Of a stretch of DNA of 64,000 nucleotides, positions 1 through 12,041 are shown in pieces. How positions within the stretch are numbered: the first letter of the stretch is position 1; every line of letters starts with the position of its first letter. Position numbers and translations under genes: made by a program. The DNA lies in contig MU385886.1 of NCBI GenBank assembly GCA_022497145.1, positions 186,001 to 250,000 of the forward strand, read 5' to 3'. Under the pieces are notes generated by a model. It did no database searches. It was not told the origin of the DNA and worked only from the letters and a program-made list of their open reading frames with translations. Origin of the DNA: Rostrohypoxylon terebratum (lineage: Eukaryota; Ascomycota; Sordariomycetes; Xylariales; Hypoxylaceae).

Positions 1-6
1 GCAATC

Positions 7-1390
7 ATGTCGCTGACCAGAGCTGACAAGGTCGTCTCGTCGGTCTTACGACAAGGAGCCACACGACAAATAACTCGACCAGCAACGAGAACACTGCCAT
101 TACTAGCACCTACCCAAGCTGTCCGAACTTTCCAAAACACCGCCAAATCCCTCGCACCGTCACCTCCTGGCCTCGCCGGCCTCGGTACCGTCCCGCCCTC
201 CTACTTCCAACGCCCCTCACTCCCCGCCAACACCATTATCCGCTTCGTACCCCAGCAGACCGCATGGATTGTCGAACGCATGGGCAAGTTCCACCGCATC
301 CTCGAACCCGGTCTAGCCATCCTCGTCCCATTCCTCGACCGAATTTCCTACGTCAAGAGTTTGAAGGAAGTCGCCATAGAAATACCAAGTCAGAGTGCCA
401 TCACCGCCGACAACGTCACCTTAGAGCTCGACGGCGTCTTGTTCACCAGGGTCTTCGATGCGTATAAGGCCAGGTATGCTATCTTTGTCTCCGTACCTTG
501 CTGATCCCCTCCGATGCTTCTCAACAGCTCTCTCCATTGTCCATACCCCACTCTAGCTACCCAAGCCGCCATACAAACAAAACCCGTCCTCCAATTTGCC
601 ATGCCCAAATCCACCACAGTGCTAACGCCCCACCTCCAGCTACGGCGTCGAAGATGCCGAATACGCCATCTCCCAACTCGCCCAGACGACCATGCGCAGC
701 GAGATCGGCCAGCTAACCCTCGACCACGTGCTGAAGGAGCGAGCGGCGCTGAACACGAACATCACAGCAGCCATCAACGAGGCGGCGCAAGCCTGGGGCG
801 TGACGTGTCTGCGGTACGAGATCCGCGACATCCACGCGCCCGGCGCCGTCGTCGAGGCCATGCACCGCCAAGTCACCGCCGAGCGCTCCAAGCGCGCCGA
901 GATCCTCGAATCCGAGGGACAGCGACAGAGCGCCATCAACATCGCCGAGGGAAAGAAGCAGAGCGTCATCCTCGCGTCCGAGGCCCTGCGCGCCGAGCAG
1001 ATCAACCGCGCGTCTGGTGAGGCCGAGGCCATCCTCATGAAGGCTCAGGCTACGGCCCAGGGCATCGACGCCGTGGCCAAGAGTATCCGCGAAGGCGGCT
1101 CGTCCGCCCAGGGAGCGGTCAGCTTGAACGTCGCCGAGAAATACGTCGACGCGTTCGGCAAGCTGGCGCGCGAGAGCACGGCGGTTGTGGTGCCAGGCAA
1201 CGTGGGCGATATCGGGGGCATGATCGCCACGGGCTTGAGCGTGTACGGAAAGGTGGGCGAAGCGCAGAGCCGGACCATGGCGAAGCAGTTGATGGACAAG
1301 GGCAAGGCCGAGGAGGCCGCCGAAGGTGAACCAGGCAGCGTCGTGGACTCGATGGTGAAGGAATTCGATAACACCACCAGGAGGAAGTGA
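7..1390 (+). CDS. Mitochondrial stomatin-like protein (SPFH/Band 7, SLP2 type)
   Basis: Two exons, 7..473 and 640..1390, give 405 residues. The 166-nt intron has donor GTATGC and acceptor CCAG, and splicing restores the conserved run SYGVEDAEYAISQLAQTTM across the junction. The first ~70 residues are rich in Arg, Ser and Thr without acidic residues, as in a mitochondrial presequence. The Band 7 domain then runs from about residue 78 (IIRFVPQQTAWIVERMGKFH) to about 240. It is followed by an Ala/Glu/Lys/Gln-rich helical segment (RAEILESEGQRQSAINIAEG) typical of stomatin oligomerisation. By family knowledge, SLP2-type proteins scaffold cardiolipin-rich inner-membrane domains and stabilise prohibitin and respiratory complexes. 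The ATG at 7 is the first in the window; an upstream start cannot be excluded because the window begins only six bases earlier. The gene lies tail to tail with MON2. Confidence 0.93.
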
Positions 1391-2137
1391 TGCAATGCAA
1401 AACAAAGCAAGGTGAAACAGAGAGCGAACTGGACCAGTTGGTCAGGATAGGCTCTTGAGACGAGGAGCCGTCACGTTATCACTTACGAAGATACGAAGGT
1501 AAGGATGGTGGATGAAAGGAATGGGCGAGACAAGGGATGATGGGACGAAGACGTGTGCATGAGTCAGTAAGGTCACTGTAACACTAAGCTCTCTCTTATC
1601 TATCGAAAAGGAGGTTTGAGATTCCCATCACACCAACTCGGTAAGGGGGGGGGAAGAGAAAAAAGAAAAAGTTTCCAAAAAATCGGCTGAGCATGGCGTC
1701 GGCGGGCATTGTGGCAGAGGCATTGTCATCATCGTTGGTATAACTTTCATACGTGGGCTGACGTATTTATCTATGGATATGTAATTCTACGGCGCTCATA
1801 AAACAATCACGCAACTCATAAGGACGCATAGAGGTGAGGTGGAACGGGGGATACGGGACCTGGGAGTTCAGGTCATGTCAGATACTCAGGCGGCAGCTCC
1901 CTCGGAAATGTCAATAAAAAGTCTGCAGGATGAATATAAACACTATCTATACACGACTCCCTTCTAATTCATCGCTGAGACTGTACCGGTGTATTTGATA
2001 GGTATTTATGAGAATGAGTTTGGTTTATGTGTACACAACCTGTGAGGTAATTCAAGAACATTGTCCAGTCAAGACAGGTAATTCAGGTAGGCGTGGATTC
2101 AACTCTTCATCCCAGCCATCGCTAAAGACGACCGGAC
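1391..2137. other. Intergenic, 3' ends of two convergent genes
   Basis: No coding sequence is supported here. The stretch holds the 3' untranslated regions of the stomatin-like gene (+) and MON2 (-). Notable are a G-run followed by a purine-rich tract near 1645-1672 and an AATAAA on the + strand near 1914 that could serve as a polyadenylation signal for the stomatin-like gene. Confidence 0.6.
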
Positions 2138-5100
2138 TTAAATCCCCAACTCTGATCCAACGGCCTCCAATGCCTTTGTCAACAGTTTTAACACGCCTTC
2201 ATCCCCGCTCGTGCCAGCGACGCTGCTCGCACCGACCAGCAACGGGTAAAGTCTAAGTAGATGTTTCCGGCTTTCGCTTTCGACATTGGCAGTGTCTGGT
2301 ATGGCCTCGGGTTCGCTCCGAAGCTCTACTAATCTCTCTAACATCCGCGATAATTCCCTGCGTTGGCTAAGCGGTTGCGGCATGCGGCCGCGTAGCGGCT
2401 GATCCGCTATATACGCTCTTAGCGTAAGAGCTGCCCTCAATATTAAGTAAGGAGCCGCTGTTCTTGCCAATCGTACATGCAGGGCATGGGGTGATTCAAA
2501 CGGCATGTTTGCGGTGGCGGCAGCAGCGTTTGGCGGAGGAAATGCTGGCGTCGGGGGCTGGACTGATATATGAGGGGTCGATGCCTCGCTATGGTTAGAC
2601 ACTAAAGCGAAGAGCTCGTCTATGCATACATAACACATCTTCACGCGTTTAGCGGGGGTTGGGTCGATGGTACGGCCTCTGCGTGGCTTGTAAAGATTTG
2701 ACAACCCGATCATATCATCCCCATCGCCTCCATAGATAAGTGCGGATTCGGTAGGGGCTGGCGTATGTATAATGGACATGCGGAATAGGTTTTCTGCGAA
2801 CACTTTCCTTGTCTTATCTGCCACAACCTCTCCGCCCAAAGAAGGAATGATGAGATCGCGGAGTTTCAGGAACGATGAGATATCGAAATCTTGGTCTTCA
2901 GCGATGTTGACTCTGTCCGGTGGTGCCTCGCAGTCTGCACTAATGACTCCATTAGCAATAGTGACAATTATCTCCCAAATATCTTGGAGATTCTGTCGGG
3001 AAATTTCGAGCTTATGAAGTTGGGGAAGAGTAGCCTCAAGAACAACCAACGCAGACGTTGTTGATAACCTCCAAGGTTGCTCTGTCTTCGTGATAATAGG
3101 GAATCTATATTTGAGCACAATTGGTTTCGACAAAGCCGTCAGAGCTGTGAGGAACGCGCCATCACTATATATGTTTACATCAGAGGCGTGGCTAACGATC
3201 AATGATTGGAGGATCGACATGCTGGCCTTGGACATAGCGACATAAGTGCGTTTCTGTGCATTTCGTTGGCTTGACATCGCGTGCTCCTCGAGGAAGGCCA
3301 AAGAGATGAATTCGGCTGTCTGAGATATCACAGCAGACGGGGCCCCCGACAAGTCGGTTCGAAGTAGCTTTATCACCTCTAGTACCTGCCCTTGCAAAGG
3401 CGTGACGTGATCTATGTCAGCTACATATGAGCCAGGAGTAGCCACTTGCATAACTTCTCGTAACAACCTTAACATTCGGCGGATGCGGTCGACAGTGAGA
3501 TCGACCTGTATAAGACGATACACGTCGCGAAGAGCCGCGACATATGCGAGAAGGCAATTCTGATTATCCGTGACCTTCCCAGTGTTACCCTTCTTAGAGA
3601 CGGGGACGCCACGAGACCATAGATCCCAGGCTAAGTCAATGGTTGTTTTGTTGAAATTCTGTTTTGTGCCGTTTTGACTTTGCGAAAGCATTTGAGTTAA
3701 TGCTTTGAATGTCGCCGTGCTAATCTCGAGAACTTGGAAGTCTAGTAGGGTAGCAAAGTGCCCTAGAAGCTGTTGCCAGTACGAGTTGAATGTCGGATGG
3801 ACAGTTAACACGTCGAGATAGTTGGCAAGGAGACTAGATATGCCATTAAGTACCACGACTGCTGTATCATGCCAATCGTGACGGGTTTTCTCGTCGACGT
3901 TTTGCTTGCCAACATCTTCAAGTTCCTCTTCTATCGATGAGAGGAGTTTGAAGATGACAGACTTAATACAAACAGACCACGCTTCAGGGCCGAGCCTTTC
4001 TCCATATGCATCAAATATTCGCAAAAGCGTTTGGATTGCGCCTAAAATCTTTCAGTATAGAACTATGATGTGTTGTCGAAAAAAGAACTTACTGTTCCTT
4101 AAATCAAGCCTCCCATCAGTTGTGACAGTAGTCAACCTTAAAAGCAAGAGCATCCATAAGGCCGCGTCTGAGGAAGCATCCTCCGCATTTGAGGCCTTCT
4201 CAACTAATGAGATTCCATCAGGATCATCAACGAGGGTGTCAGTAATAGGGAGCAATTTGCTTTTCCCAGACAAGAAATCGGATAGTACCCAGAAGAACGT
4301 AACGGTCTAACGAGCAGGGAAATGGTCAGCATGGTAAATAGGAGAGCATGAGTGAGCGAGGTAACTTACTGTTAGCGCGATATTTAAATCATCATCCTGT
4401 GAACAAAATTTGTAAAGGGTATCGACAAGAATAAGAAAACATGATTTCGGTAACGACCCAAGGAAGTCAGAGCATATTAACTGTAAAGAATTGAATGCGG
4501 ATCTAATGAGTTTGCTAGACCGTGTCGTGAGGATAAAGGATTGCTCTCCAATGTCTCGTGTGCCGTCGTTACCAAATTTCCTGGGAATGAATATACTACC
4601 GATAACCTCAAATGTGATCTCCCAGCCACTCAGTAGCGCGTCGCCACAATCATCAAGAAGGCTTTTGAGACCTTCGAGTATGATCTTATGAATATCAATG
4701 TCAGTGGAATGGGTGGCTACAGAGGCTGCACGATCTTCCATTTGTAGTGGAAGCAGTGAGTCGCGGAGGGCTTCTAAGAGACGAAGTTGAACTCGACCGC
4801 GAGTTTCGTCATCGAAGCCAACAACAGCTTTGGCTGCGTCCAATATAAGCTGCACGAGGATACCGGCGGCGCGGTTCCGAATCTGTGCAGGCATAGGAAC
4901 TGAGCTTAATGCGCTGATAAGTTCAGTCGTGATACGCGTCCAGCCCGACACATCCGGAGGATAGCCTAAAAGCCTCTCAATGTTGATACTCGCGATTTCG
5001 CCGATCTTTGCAAGGGCAAATTGATCCTCCTGGCTAGGCCCAGCCGGTACTATAGTAGACACGCTGACAAGTCTCCGGTGTTGACCGCTTGGTGTCCGAA

Positions 5101-7748
5101 GACTGGGTACTGGTACGGGCGTCGATAAAGAAGCAGATGATTGCGGTCTGCTTGATGTTTCCGAAGCTTGGTCTGCTCGTTGATCTAGCAGACCACAAAT
5201 AGCATCAACGACTTCCACGAAAGCACCATTAGGAAAATCAACTGTGCTTTCAAAGAGCCTAGATGCCGCGGTTTCGACAGCTCTGATCTCGGTACTAAAG
5301 TTAGCCAAAAGAGAGGAGGCCTCGCTCTCTGCCCTTGGATCCGGACCCTTTCCGGCAATTGGGGTTCTACCAGGAGACTTTCCGGTTGTAAACAGCACAA
5401 AGTCAGCTTGCTGCAATGTTTCCAAGACGATTGACCAAGAACCACTTAGTGTTGGCCCAAGAGCAATCCCTAGGTTAAGCAGTGCCCGCAGGCATAGGAG
5501 ATTTCGAGTGTTCAAAGTTTGCGGTATTGTGTTAGCGTCAAAAGATGCTTGTCTCTGTCGCTCCCCGGCGGCGCCGACTGGGGTTACTAAGTTATCAACA
5601 CTCAAGAGACCTCTGGCATTACCCAAGATGCTATTCGGGGCCTCGGCAACGGGACTAGCGGCCGTTGGTTTGGATACACCGGTGTTAGAACAAGCAGTGA
5701 ATACGTTCGGAGGTACAGCTGCTTTGCCTAGAGTCGTGAGAAAAGCATCTCTCGGAGTTGTAAGGTGGAGTAATCCTGCAACATGAGCAAATTTCTGGAA
5801 TGCTCGGACGAGTCCGTGGTAATATTCCGAATCGAGCGCTGCATATAGAAAGGTAGAGCACGTTGCAAGTATAGCAGGCCAGCACTCATCGATGATAGCA
5901 GCGCATATCTCAACCTCGGCATGTAAGGGGTGGTCCTTTACAGCCAAAGGATTGAGAGGAACAGGGTTCTTCTTGAACGATCCAGATCTGTCGAGGGAAT
6001 TCTGAGTAGCCGCTCTGTCGAGCGCAGTTTTCGGGGTATTGGTCTCGTCGTCAGCTAGGCTTGGTGAATTTCTTCCTGTTTCCGGCTGTTTAGCACTGCG
6101 TTTGCGAGCTCGGTTGTCGGGGGGGACTGTAAGGGGCAAGATAAATTTAGCCAATCCTTCAGACAGCGAAGTTATGCAAGACAATGTTAATGCGTATATG
6201 TATGACTCTGGAACCGACGGTGGTTCAGTTTTGTCCAGCTGGTCGATGCAAGCGACCCGAACCGTACTCCATTGAGAGCTAATTCCAGTATTGCCTCCCT
6301 CACCAACAGATCCGCCAATGATCCCGGTAACACCACTAGCTTCCAGCATGGCCTGATCCGACGAGCCTCCCATATTTGCATACGGGTTCGCTACGGGAAT
6401 AGTAGACTGGTGACCTAAGCCAATTACGATCGGCTTTTCTGTACTGACCCTTACAAACGTAGCAGTTAGATTTTGAAGGACATCCTTCTCCCCTTCCTTG
6501 GCATCGTAAAAGGTGTAAATGCGCCTGAGAAGGGGAGGCTCGGAGAATATGCCTCGGAACACCTCCATACACAATGCTCTCCTCCAAGAAGCTGTATCTT
6601 GATCTAATAGTTGAGTAAGGGTGTCAAGGGCTTCGCCGCCTTCTGAAGGCAAAATGTCAAGATGCTTTCTTAGTAACGTGTATAAGATACGGACAAGTCG
6701 TACGGAGGTCGCGAAGTTCGGTTTTCCAGATAATGACTTGATCACAAAAGGCATCACTCCTGTGCGGAGTATGTGTGCCTGTTCCGGATGACGTGAGTCG
6801 GTGAAAATAATAGCATGCTGACTCAAGACTGATTCTATCAGCTCCAAGCCGAATGTCTGCGGAAGCCCAGTAAACCTGAGATATTCCGGCCGCTGATTCT
6901 CGGTCATAAGACAGATATCTTTAAAAATGCGGTAAGCGTCCATGGCTGCCGCGCGAAGTTGAACGACGCCATCGCCAGTAGGGGCTTCGCCGACGAAGTT
7001 CCCATCGGATGCCGATTCTAGACGATATTAATTTTCAGGGTTCAATCCGAGCCAAGTCTCACTTACTGTCCTCAGCCGCTACTTTCTCAAATACGGTCAT
7101 AACCAGCTGCTGGAGCGTAGCAGCAGAGGTATTGTTGACAATGCCATTCTTGGTTGTTTGCAGAATGAAACATATATTCAGAGCGGTGACAAGTAAATCT
7201 CCCTGTATCTCCTTGGAGTAATTCTGGAGTAATGTTGGCAAGGCCTGTAGAATCTTAAGCTGTACATCCAGTCCGGCGGAGGTAGCCTCCCTCAATGCCT
7301 CCAAAACAGGGCTCAATTTAGATCGCGGGAGTGCTGTTACAAGAACAAGGCGGGACAAGCAGACGATGGCTATTCCGGTGAATTTGGCGTTTCTTGTACC
7401 ACAAGCTATGACAAAAGGGTTGACGAAGTTGACTTTTTGAGAGAGTTCTATTTATGTTGTGAGTACATTCCATTATATTCGGCGAGTTAGTAAGTCAGGG
7501 AACATCGGCATACCAGCAGCAAGGTGAGCTTCACTTGTGGCACGTATCCCTTTGAGTTCCTCTAAAGATTTCTCCGCTGCCTAGACAACCAGTCAGGATA
7601 AGTTCTCTTCATTAAAACTACCCTCAAGCTCGAATGTTAAGTTAGGGGGGGGTTAAGTGTGTGTGCATACCTGTCTGAGATCGTTGTGTTTCCGTTTACT
7701 CTCTTGGATGAGATTGGTCAACTCCGTAGAGAGGAGTTGTGTGGTCAT
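2138..7748 (-). CDS. MON2: MON2 (Ysl2) endosome/Golgi trafficking protein
   Basis: Six exons on the minus strand (7748..7671, 7580..7514, 7447..7067, 7017..4370, 4306..4093, 4041..2138) give 1763 residues, near the usual ~1,600-1,750. Introns are 49-90 nt with GTATGC or GTAAGT donors and TAG acceptors, and every junction keeps frame. The N terminus (MTTQLLSTELTNLIQES, then AAEKSLEELKGIRATSEAHL) is the DCB-like dimerisation region shared with the large Arf-GEFs Sec7 and BIG. An HUS-like region (MDAYRIFKDICLMTENQR) follows, and the last exons (AIQTLLRIFDAYGERLGPEAW) are the conserved Mon2 C-terminal region. No Sec7 catalytic domain is seen, as expected. MON2 works with Dop1 and the flippase Neo1 at Golgi and endosome membranes in retrieval and recycling (family knowledge). 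The start ATG is in the short first exon and is head to head with MMS2. Confidence 0.95.
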
Positions 7749-8479
7749 CTTGGCCAATCTGGTCGAGTTGAATCCATCTGATGAAACGTATCGTGTACAG
7801 ATTTGAAACTTGAGAATATAATGAATAGATAGTTTTCGTGAAGCACAGGAAAAAGGTTGAAGGTTGAAGGTTGAAGGTTGATTGAGGCGACTAGTTTTAA
7901 GTTGTTTTAGTTGTTTGACTTTAAAGTCGTAAGCTTCTAGTTCCAGCCCAGCTCAGAAGCTACGTACTAGGGAATATATTCTTGCCAGATTCGTCATAAT
8001 AAGTGTACTTGCCGAGAACTGGAGAATGACTAAGCAAGCGCGGAGGAGTAATCGGTTTCAGCCACAGGATGATGTGGCAGACAATTTACTAGGTACTTGG
8101 GAACCTTGTCCTTGTTCATGCTGCCCCGCTGACTTAATCATGTCAATGGTACTTCGTATGTACGTACACACACCAGGCACCTAGGTCCTAAGTGCCCAAA
8201 GCGATGGAACCTTCCATCCAGGTACATCTCTTGTACTGCAGTCACCAGTGCAGTCTGCAGTTGCACCCGACATCAACCCCACCATCCCGCATCATTTATC
8301 TTTTATCGCTGTAAGGCTGCGCTACCTACTCTACCTTTTCTCTTACTGATCCGAACGCTACAGCTAACGCAAACCACACAAACCACAAATATCTACAGCA
8401 GGACGAAAAAAGAGTCAAACTCCAAAATACATCCGATCAGCAACGCATTTCTCTATCTGATCATTAGATCACAGCGAAG
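7749..8479. promoter_or_regulatory. Divergent MON2 / MMS2 promoter region
   Basis: About 730 bp separate the two divergent start codons, so both promoters must lie here. The half near MON2 has a short tandem repeat (7853-7880) and the middle has one CCTAGG palindrome (8180-8185). The ~200 bp before MMS2 is pyrimidine-rich (tracts near 8297-8345), as is common in fungal core promoters. No TATA box or factor site is assigned. Confidence 0.5.
7853..7880. repeat. 7-bp tandem repeat, four copies
   Basis: Four perfect head-to-tail copies of AAGGTTG, in the presumed 5' untranslated or promoter region of MON2, about 105 bp upstream of its start codon. Confidence 0.9.
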
Positions 8480-9195
8480 ATGGGTGCTAAAGTTCCCCGA
8501 AATTTCCGCCTCTTGGAAGAATTAGAAAAGGGAGAGAAGGGTTTAGGAGCCGGTACGGCCTATCCTTTGCGAATGATATATACCTATCACCCTTATCACC
8601 TCAACCGCCATTGTATGATTTTGCTGACCTGCGATCCGTGATGCGTGTAATAGAAGCTTGCTCTTATGGCTTAGATAACCCGGAAGATCTCCTCATGTCC
8701 GACTGGAACGGCACCATCCTAGGACCTCCCCACGTTAGTCGCGACATCTATACTGATTAATGAGTAATGTGTAATGAGTGAGGGGACGAAGTTAACTTAG
8801 GCTATTCTAGAGCGTACACGAGAACCGAATCTACTCCGTCAAGATGCACTGCGGTGAGCAGTATCCCGACAAGCCACCCACGATTCAGTTCGTTAGTCAA
8901 GTCAACCTCCCCTGCGTCAACCAGAAGAATGGAGTGGTAGATCCGACCCAATTACCTTGCCTGGCGAACTGGAAGCGAGACAACACCATGGAGACCATCC
9001 TGATCGAACTCCGCAGGTCAGTCAAGCTTGTCACTAGCGAAGACTTTGCAACATATTGTCAAGTCGAGTTGAACCGAGACTTTTGTTTGTGCTTCAAGGG
9101 TATGCTAATCGTGGGCCAACTTTAGATACATGGCATCCAGCCAGTGCAAGAAACTTCCTCAGCCACCTGAAGGATCAGTTTATCCCGGCCATTAG
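8480..9195 (+). CDS. MMS2: Ubiquitin-conjugating enzyme variant Mms2/UEV
   Basis: Four exons (8480..8552, 8654..8733, 8811..9016, 9126..9195) give 142 residues, close to the ~138 of fungal Mms2. The N terminus AKVPRNFRLLEELEKGEKG, the core DWNGTILGPPHSVHENRIYS and the tail KKLPQPPEGSVY are hallmark Mms2/Uev1 sequence. Consistent with a UEV, the segment where an active E2 has its catalytic Cys (after HPN) instead reads LPCVNQKNGVVDPTQLPC and lacks the HPN motif. By family knowledge Mms2 pairs with Ubc13 to build Lys63-linked ubiquitin chains on PCNA in error-free post-replication repair. Introns are 77-109 nt; the exon 3 donor GTCAGT and the exon 4 acceptor TTTAG restore the conserved RRYMA sequence. 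The gene is divergent from MON2. Confidence 0.96.
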
Positions 9196-9677
9196 GATGG
9201 TGCTGTGGACCAACTTGCGACGGAGTGCGTTGGAATGCAGTTGACGGACAACACACATCTACATCAGCGTGGATGAGGGTCAAGAGAAAACCCGAACTCT
9301 GATTTCGTTGTTTTTTTCTTAGTATGAATGATCATGCTATTACATGTTAGATCACCTCATTGCATCGATAGCGAGGCCAGAACCACCGCGGAGGAGTCTC
9401 CAGGTGAAAGGGGTGGAAGGTTAAGTCCTGGAGTTTCGGCATGAATAAACAATGAATTCTCCATCATCAAGAAGCAAGAATTCTATTTCTCTACCGTCGT
9501 GATCAATACTGTTGCTTTTTGCCGAGTACCACCTGCAGACATATTGAACCAAATGCTCATTACCTAAAACTTCAAGTTGTATCACAAGATCTCAAGTGCT
9601 ACTACCAGTCTGCCAGTGATATCCATGATATCCATATGATGGTACTTTGTAACTTGTTACAACTTACTTCAATGTTA
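9196..9677. other. Intergenic, left flank of inverted-repeat element
   Basis: AT-rich non-coding DNA between the MMS2 stop and the inverted-repeat element; it probably holds the MMS2 3' untranslated region. Only a 77-codon ORF without recognisable similarity is present. Confidence 0.5.
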
Positions 9678-10325
9678 CCTAGGCAGCTACACTTCCATGC
9701 AAAAGATATAAAGCCGGTTCCAAGTAAAGACCAAGTACTGCCAAGCCACTAAAGTATATTTAGAATAGTACTGAATAGCGCCATAATCCTTGCTAAATGG
9801 TCATATCCTACTTCAACTCTCAATAACTTCATCAAAGTTCATTGAGAGACATTGAACTTGATATCAATCGAATCCTTAATCAATTCCCTTTTGAATAAAC
9901 CAGGTTGCACTCTTCTAGGAGCTGTATATGAGTTGCAATTCAAGATTATAACTAGCCCTTTCATTTTTACATTTTTAATTAAAAATAAACATTAACAGGG
10001 GTATTTACCTGAATTCTCAATTGGGTAACGGTTTTTCAATCCACAATAACTTCTTGTAAAACCTTTCAAAACAAGTGCAACCAGCTTAGATAGGTATGAT
10101 GATCAGTTAGAAATATATATACGATGTTTAGAGATGATTTAACTAATATTCGGAAAGTTATATAAGATTGAAAATGATTGTTTTTTAATGTTCATCATAG
10201 ACCCGATAATTTAAGCCTTCGATTGGTTAGTCTTTATCTACTCTAATTAGGTCTAGTGGCTTGGCATTACTTAAGTCTACTTGGAACCGGCTTTATATCT
10301 TTTGCATGGAAGTGTAGGTCCTAGG
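9678..10325. mobile_element. Non-coding element with ~65-bp terminal inverted repeats (MITE or foldback type)
   Basis: The left arm (about 9687-9753, containing CTACACTTCCATGCAAAAGA and AAGCCGGTTCCAAGTA) is repeated as its reverse complement at about 10252-10317. The match is near-perfect except for a few differences around the AAGACC/GACTTAAG stretch inside each arm. Each arm is preceded on its outer side by a CCTAGG palindrome (9678-9683 and 10320-10325), so the symmetry extends outward to those sites. The ~500-bp interior is strongly AT-rich with no ORF of note. Size, long terminal inverted repeats and lack of coding capacity fit a MITE or foldback element; I could not fix a target-site duplication. 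The right end lies about 210 bp upstream of the LYR gene start, so it may contribute to that promoter. Confidence 0.65.
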
Positions 10326-10535
10326 TCCTAAGGCTTAAGCTAATGTACGCGCACGTGATTCCGCGTGGATCATCGGCGCGGAATAGTTCCGTGATTTTAA
10401 TTGATTTTTAGATCTGTCTTTCAATTTCAAGTCCCTCTTCTATTTTCGATCCTCGACTTTTCGAACTTGGGAAATCGGAAGCGGACGAAATACGACAATT
10501 GTGGGTTCCCAACACCCAACAGCTTCAATGCCCAT

Positions 10536-11760
10536 ATGCCGCCGAGTTTTCTTATACCTGCCCGCAACTCACGGCATCGTATAGCATGTGAGTATAGTCT
10601 TTAACCAATCCAATTGAACTGATGGCATCATCCCTACCTGTCCAATACTTTGCCTAGCATTCCTATTGATATGACAAAGATTAACACGACCCTCTCTTCC
10701 AGGTTTCGCCCTCTACCGTGCCCTCCTCAAGCAAGTCCCCTCCGTCCAGCTTCCCGATAACCTCGTCAGGGCCTGGGGCCCCGGGAACCCGATCAAGCAT
10801 CTCATCCGGCGGGCCTTCCGACGCAACATCACAGACACCAGTCCGCGGATCGTGTTCCCCGCCCTGAAGGCGGGGTATCAGATGCTCGCCTTGCTGAAGG
10901 CCGCGTCTCCCCCATCGGTACAATGGGCCCGCAACCTGAACCACGAGTCCATCATCACATTCCTGCGCGCGCGGCTAAAAGAGCGCAACAAGACGCTCGA
11001 AGCGAAAGAGCTGCACCCGCCGAATAGCCGCAACCCGCCGAAGCCGTCGACTGCGCCGAGGAAAGAGACTATCCCTCTGCTCGTCAACGTGACGCCCGCG
11101 CCCACGCCCGAAAACCCGAAACCGAACCCCGTATATGCGACGCCGAGCAGGCCGCGGCCCGCCTCCGAGCTAGGCGGGTCGGGGAGGAGACACATACCGC
11201 GCCTGGACATGGCATCCGACCTGCCTTTCCTACGAACCAAGAAGCCGCAGCCGCCAGTCCTCAGCCGCGTGCTGACGCAGAAGATCAAGAAGCGCGTTCT
11301 GCGCTACGACACCGTAGGCGAGTTCTGGGACTACTCGATGCCGGAGGCCGAGCTCGAGGACATGTGGGAGAAGGACGTGAGCGCGCTGCTGAAGAAACAC
11401 CAGGTAGCCGACCCCGGTGAGAACGACAGGCCTAGCGAGAGGTTCCAGAGTACGTTGAAGAGACATGGCATCGACTATATACTTGGGAAGCTCAACGAAG
11501 AGCGCTTGGACGCGGTCGCGCGGGCAGATGCTATGCGCAGACTGATTGAGGAGGAGACCGCGCTAGCTGAACAGGAGAAAAAAGAAAGACTTCGCGAGAA
11601 GCGCCGTGCGCAACGGGAGCGCAGGGCGGCCAGAGAGGGAGCCGCAACAGAGGGTAACGCGGTGGAGCCGTCCGGTGATGAATGGGACAAGCTCGTCGCC
11701 GCTAGTAAAACACCCAAGGAAGAAGAGCGCAAGTCGACTCCGGTTCAGTATTTGGAATGA
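10536..11760 (+). CDS. LYR-motif (Complex1_LYR-like) mitochondrial protein
   Basis: Two exons, 10536..10587 and 10703..11760, give 369 residues. The 115-nt intron (GTGAGT...TTCCAG) splits a Cys codon and joins HRIAC to FALYRALLKQVPSVQLP, so the LYR tripeptide (about residues 21-23) is visible only after splicing. LYR proteins bind the ISC/acyl-carrier machinery and act in assembling respiratory complexes, mitoribosomes or Fe-S proteins. The subfamily here, with a long C-terminal extension, is not clear to me. Residues ~80-170 are Pro-rich. The C-terminal ~100 residues form a highly charged Glu/Arg coiled-coil-like helix (ETALAEQEKKERLREKRRAQ). Both termini are basic, consistent with mitochondrial import. 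An in-frame upstream extension exists but lacks an ATG. The gene is convergent with the bZIP gene, 281 bp away. Confidence 0.8.
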
Positions 11761-12041
11761 TCGACTAGGGTATCTTAGATCATAGATGATATGGATATGG
11801 ATGCATTTAGAACGCGAGCGGATAGCTCCGGCTATGTAAAAGTTCATATATACCCCTTACTCCTTGCGCAAAACGATTGGTGCCGCTTCAACTTGATATG
11901 TTCAGCTATGACCGACGTGATCATCCACCCGTACAACTGATATATATATACCCAGTGCTTATGTGCGAATAAAATAGAGTAGAGACCATGACGCGAGGGA
12001 GAACACTTCTCCGATCTAGAACGTAGGTATGTCCGTATAAA

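Noticed and set aside
390..1410. Several ORFs of 70-230 codons antisense or out of frame in the stomatin-like gene
   Set aside because: They are shadows of GC-rich coding sequence; the spliced plus-strand frame carries the conserved Band 7 domain.
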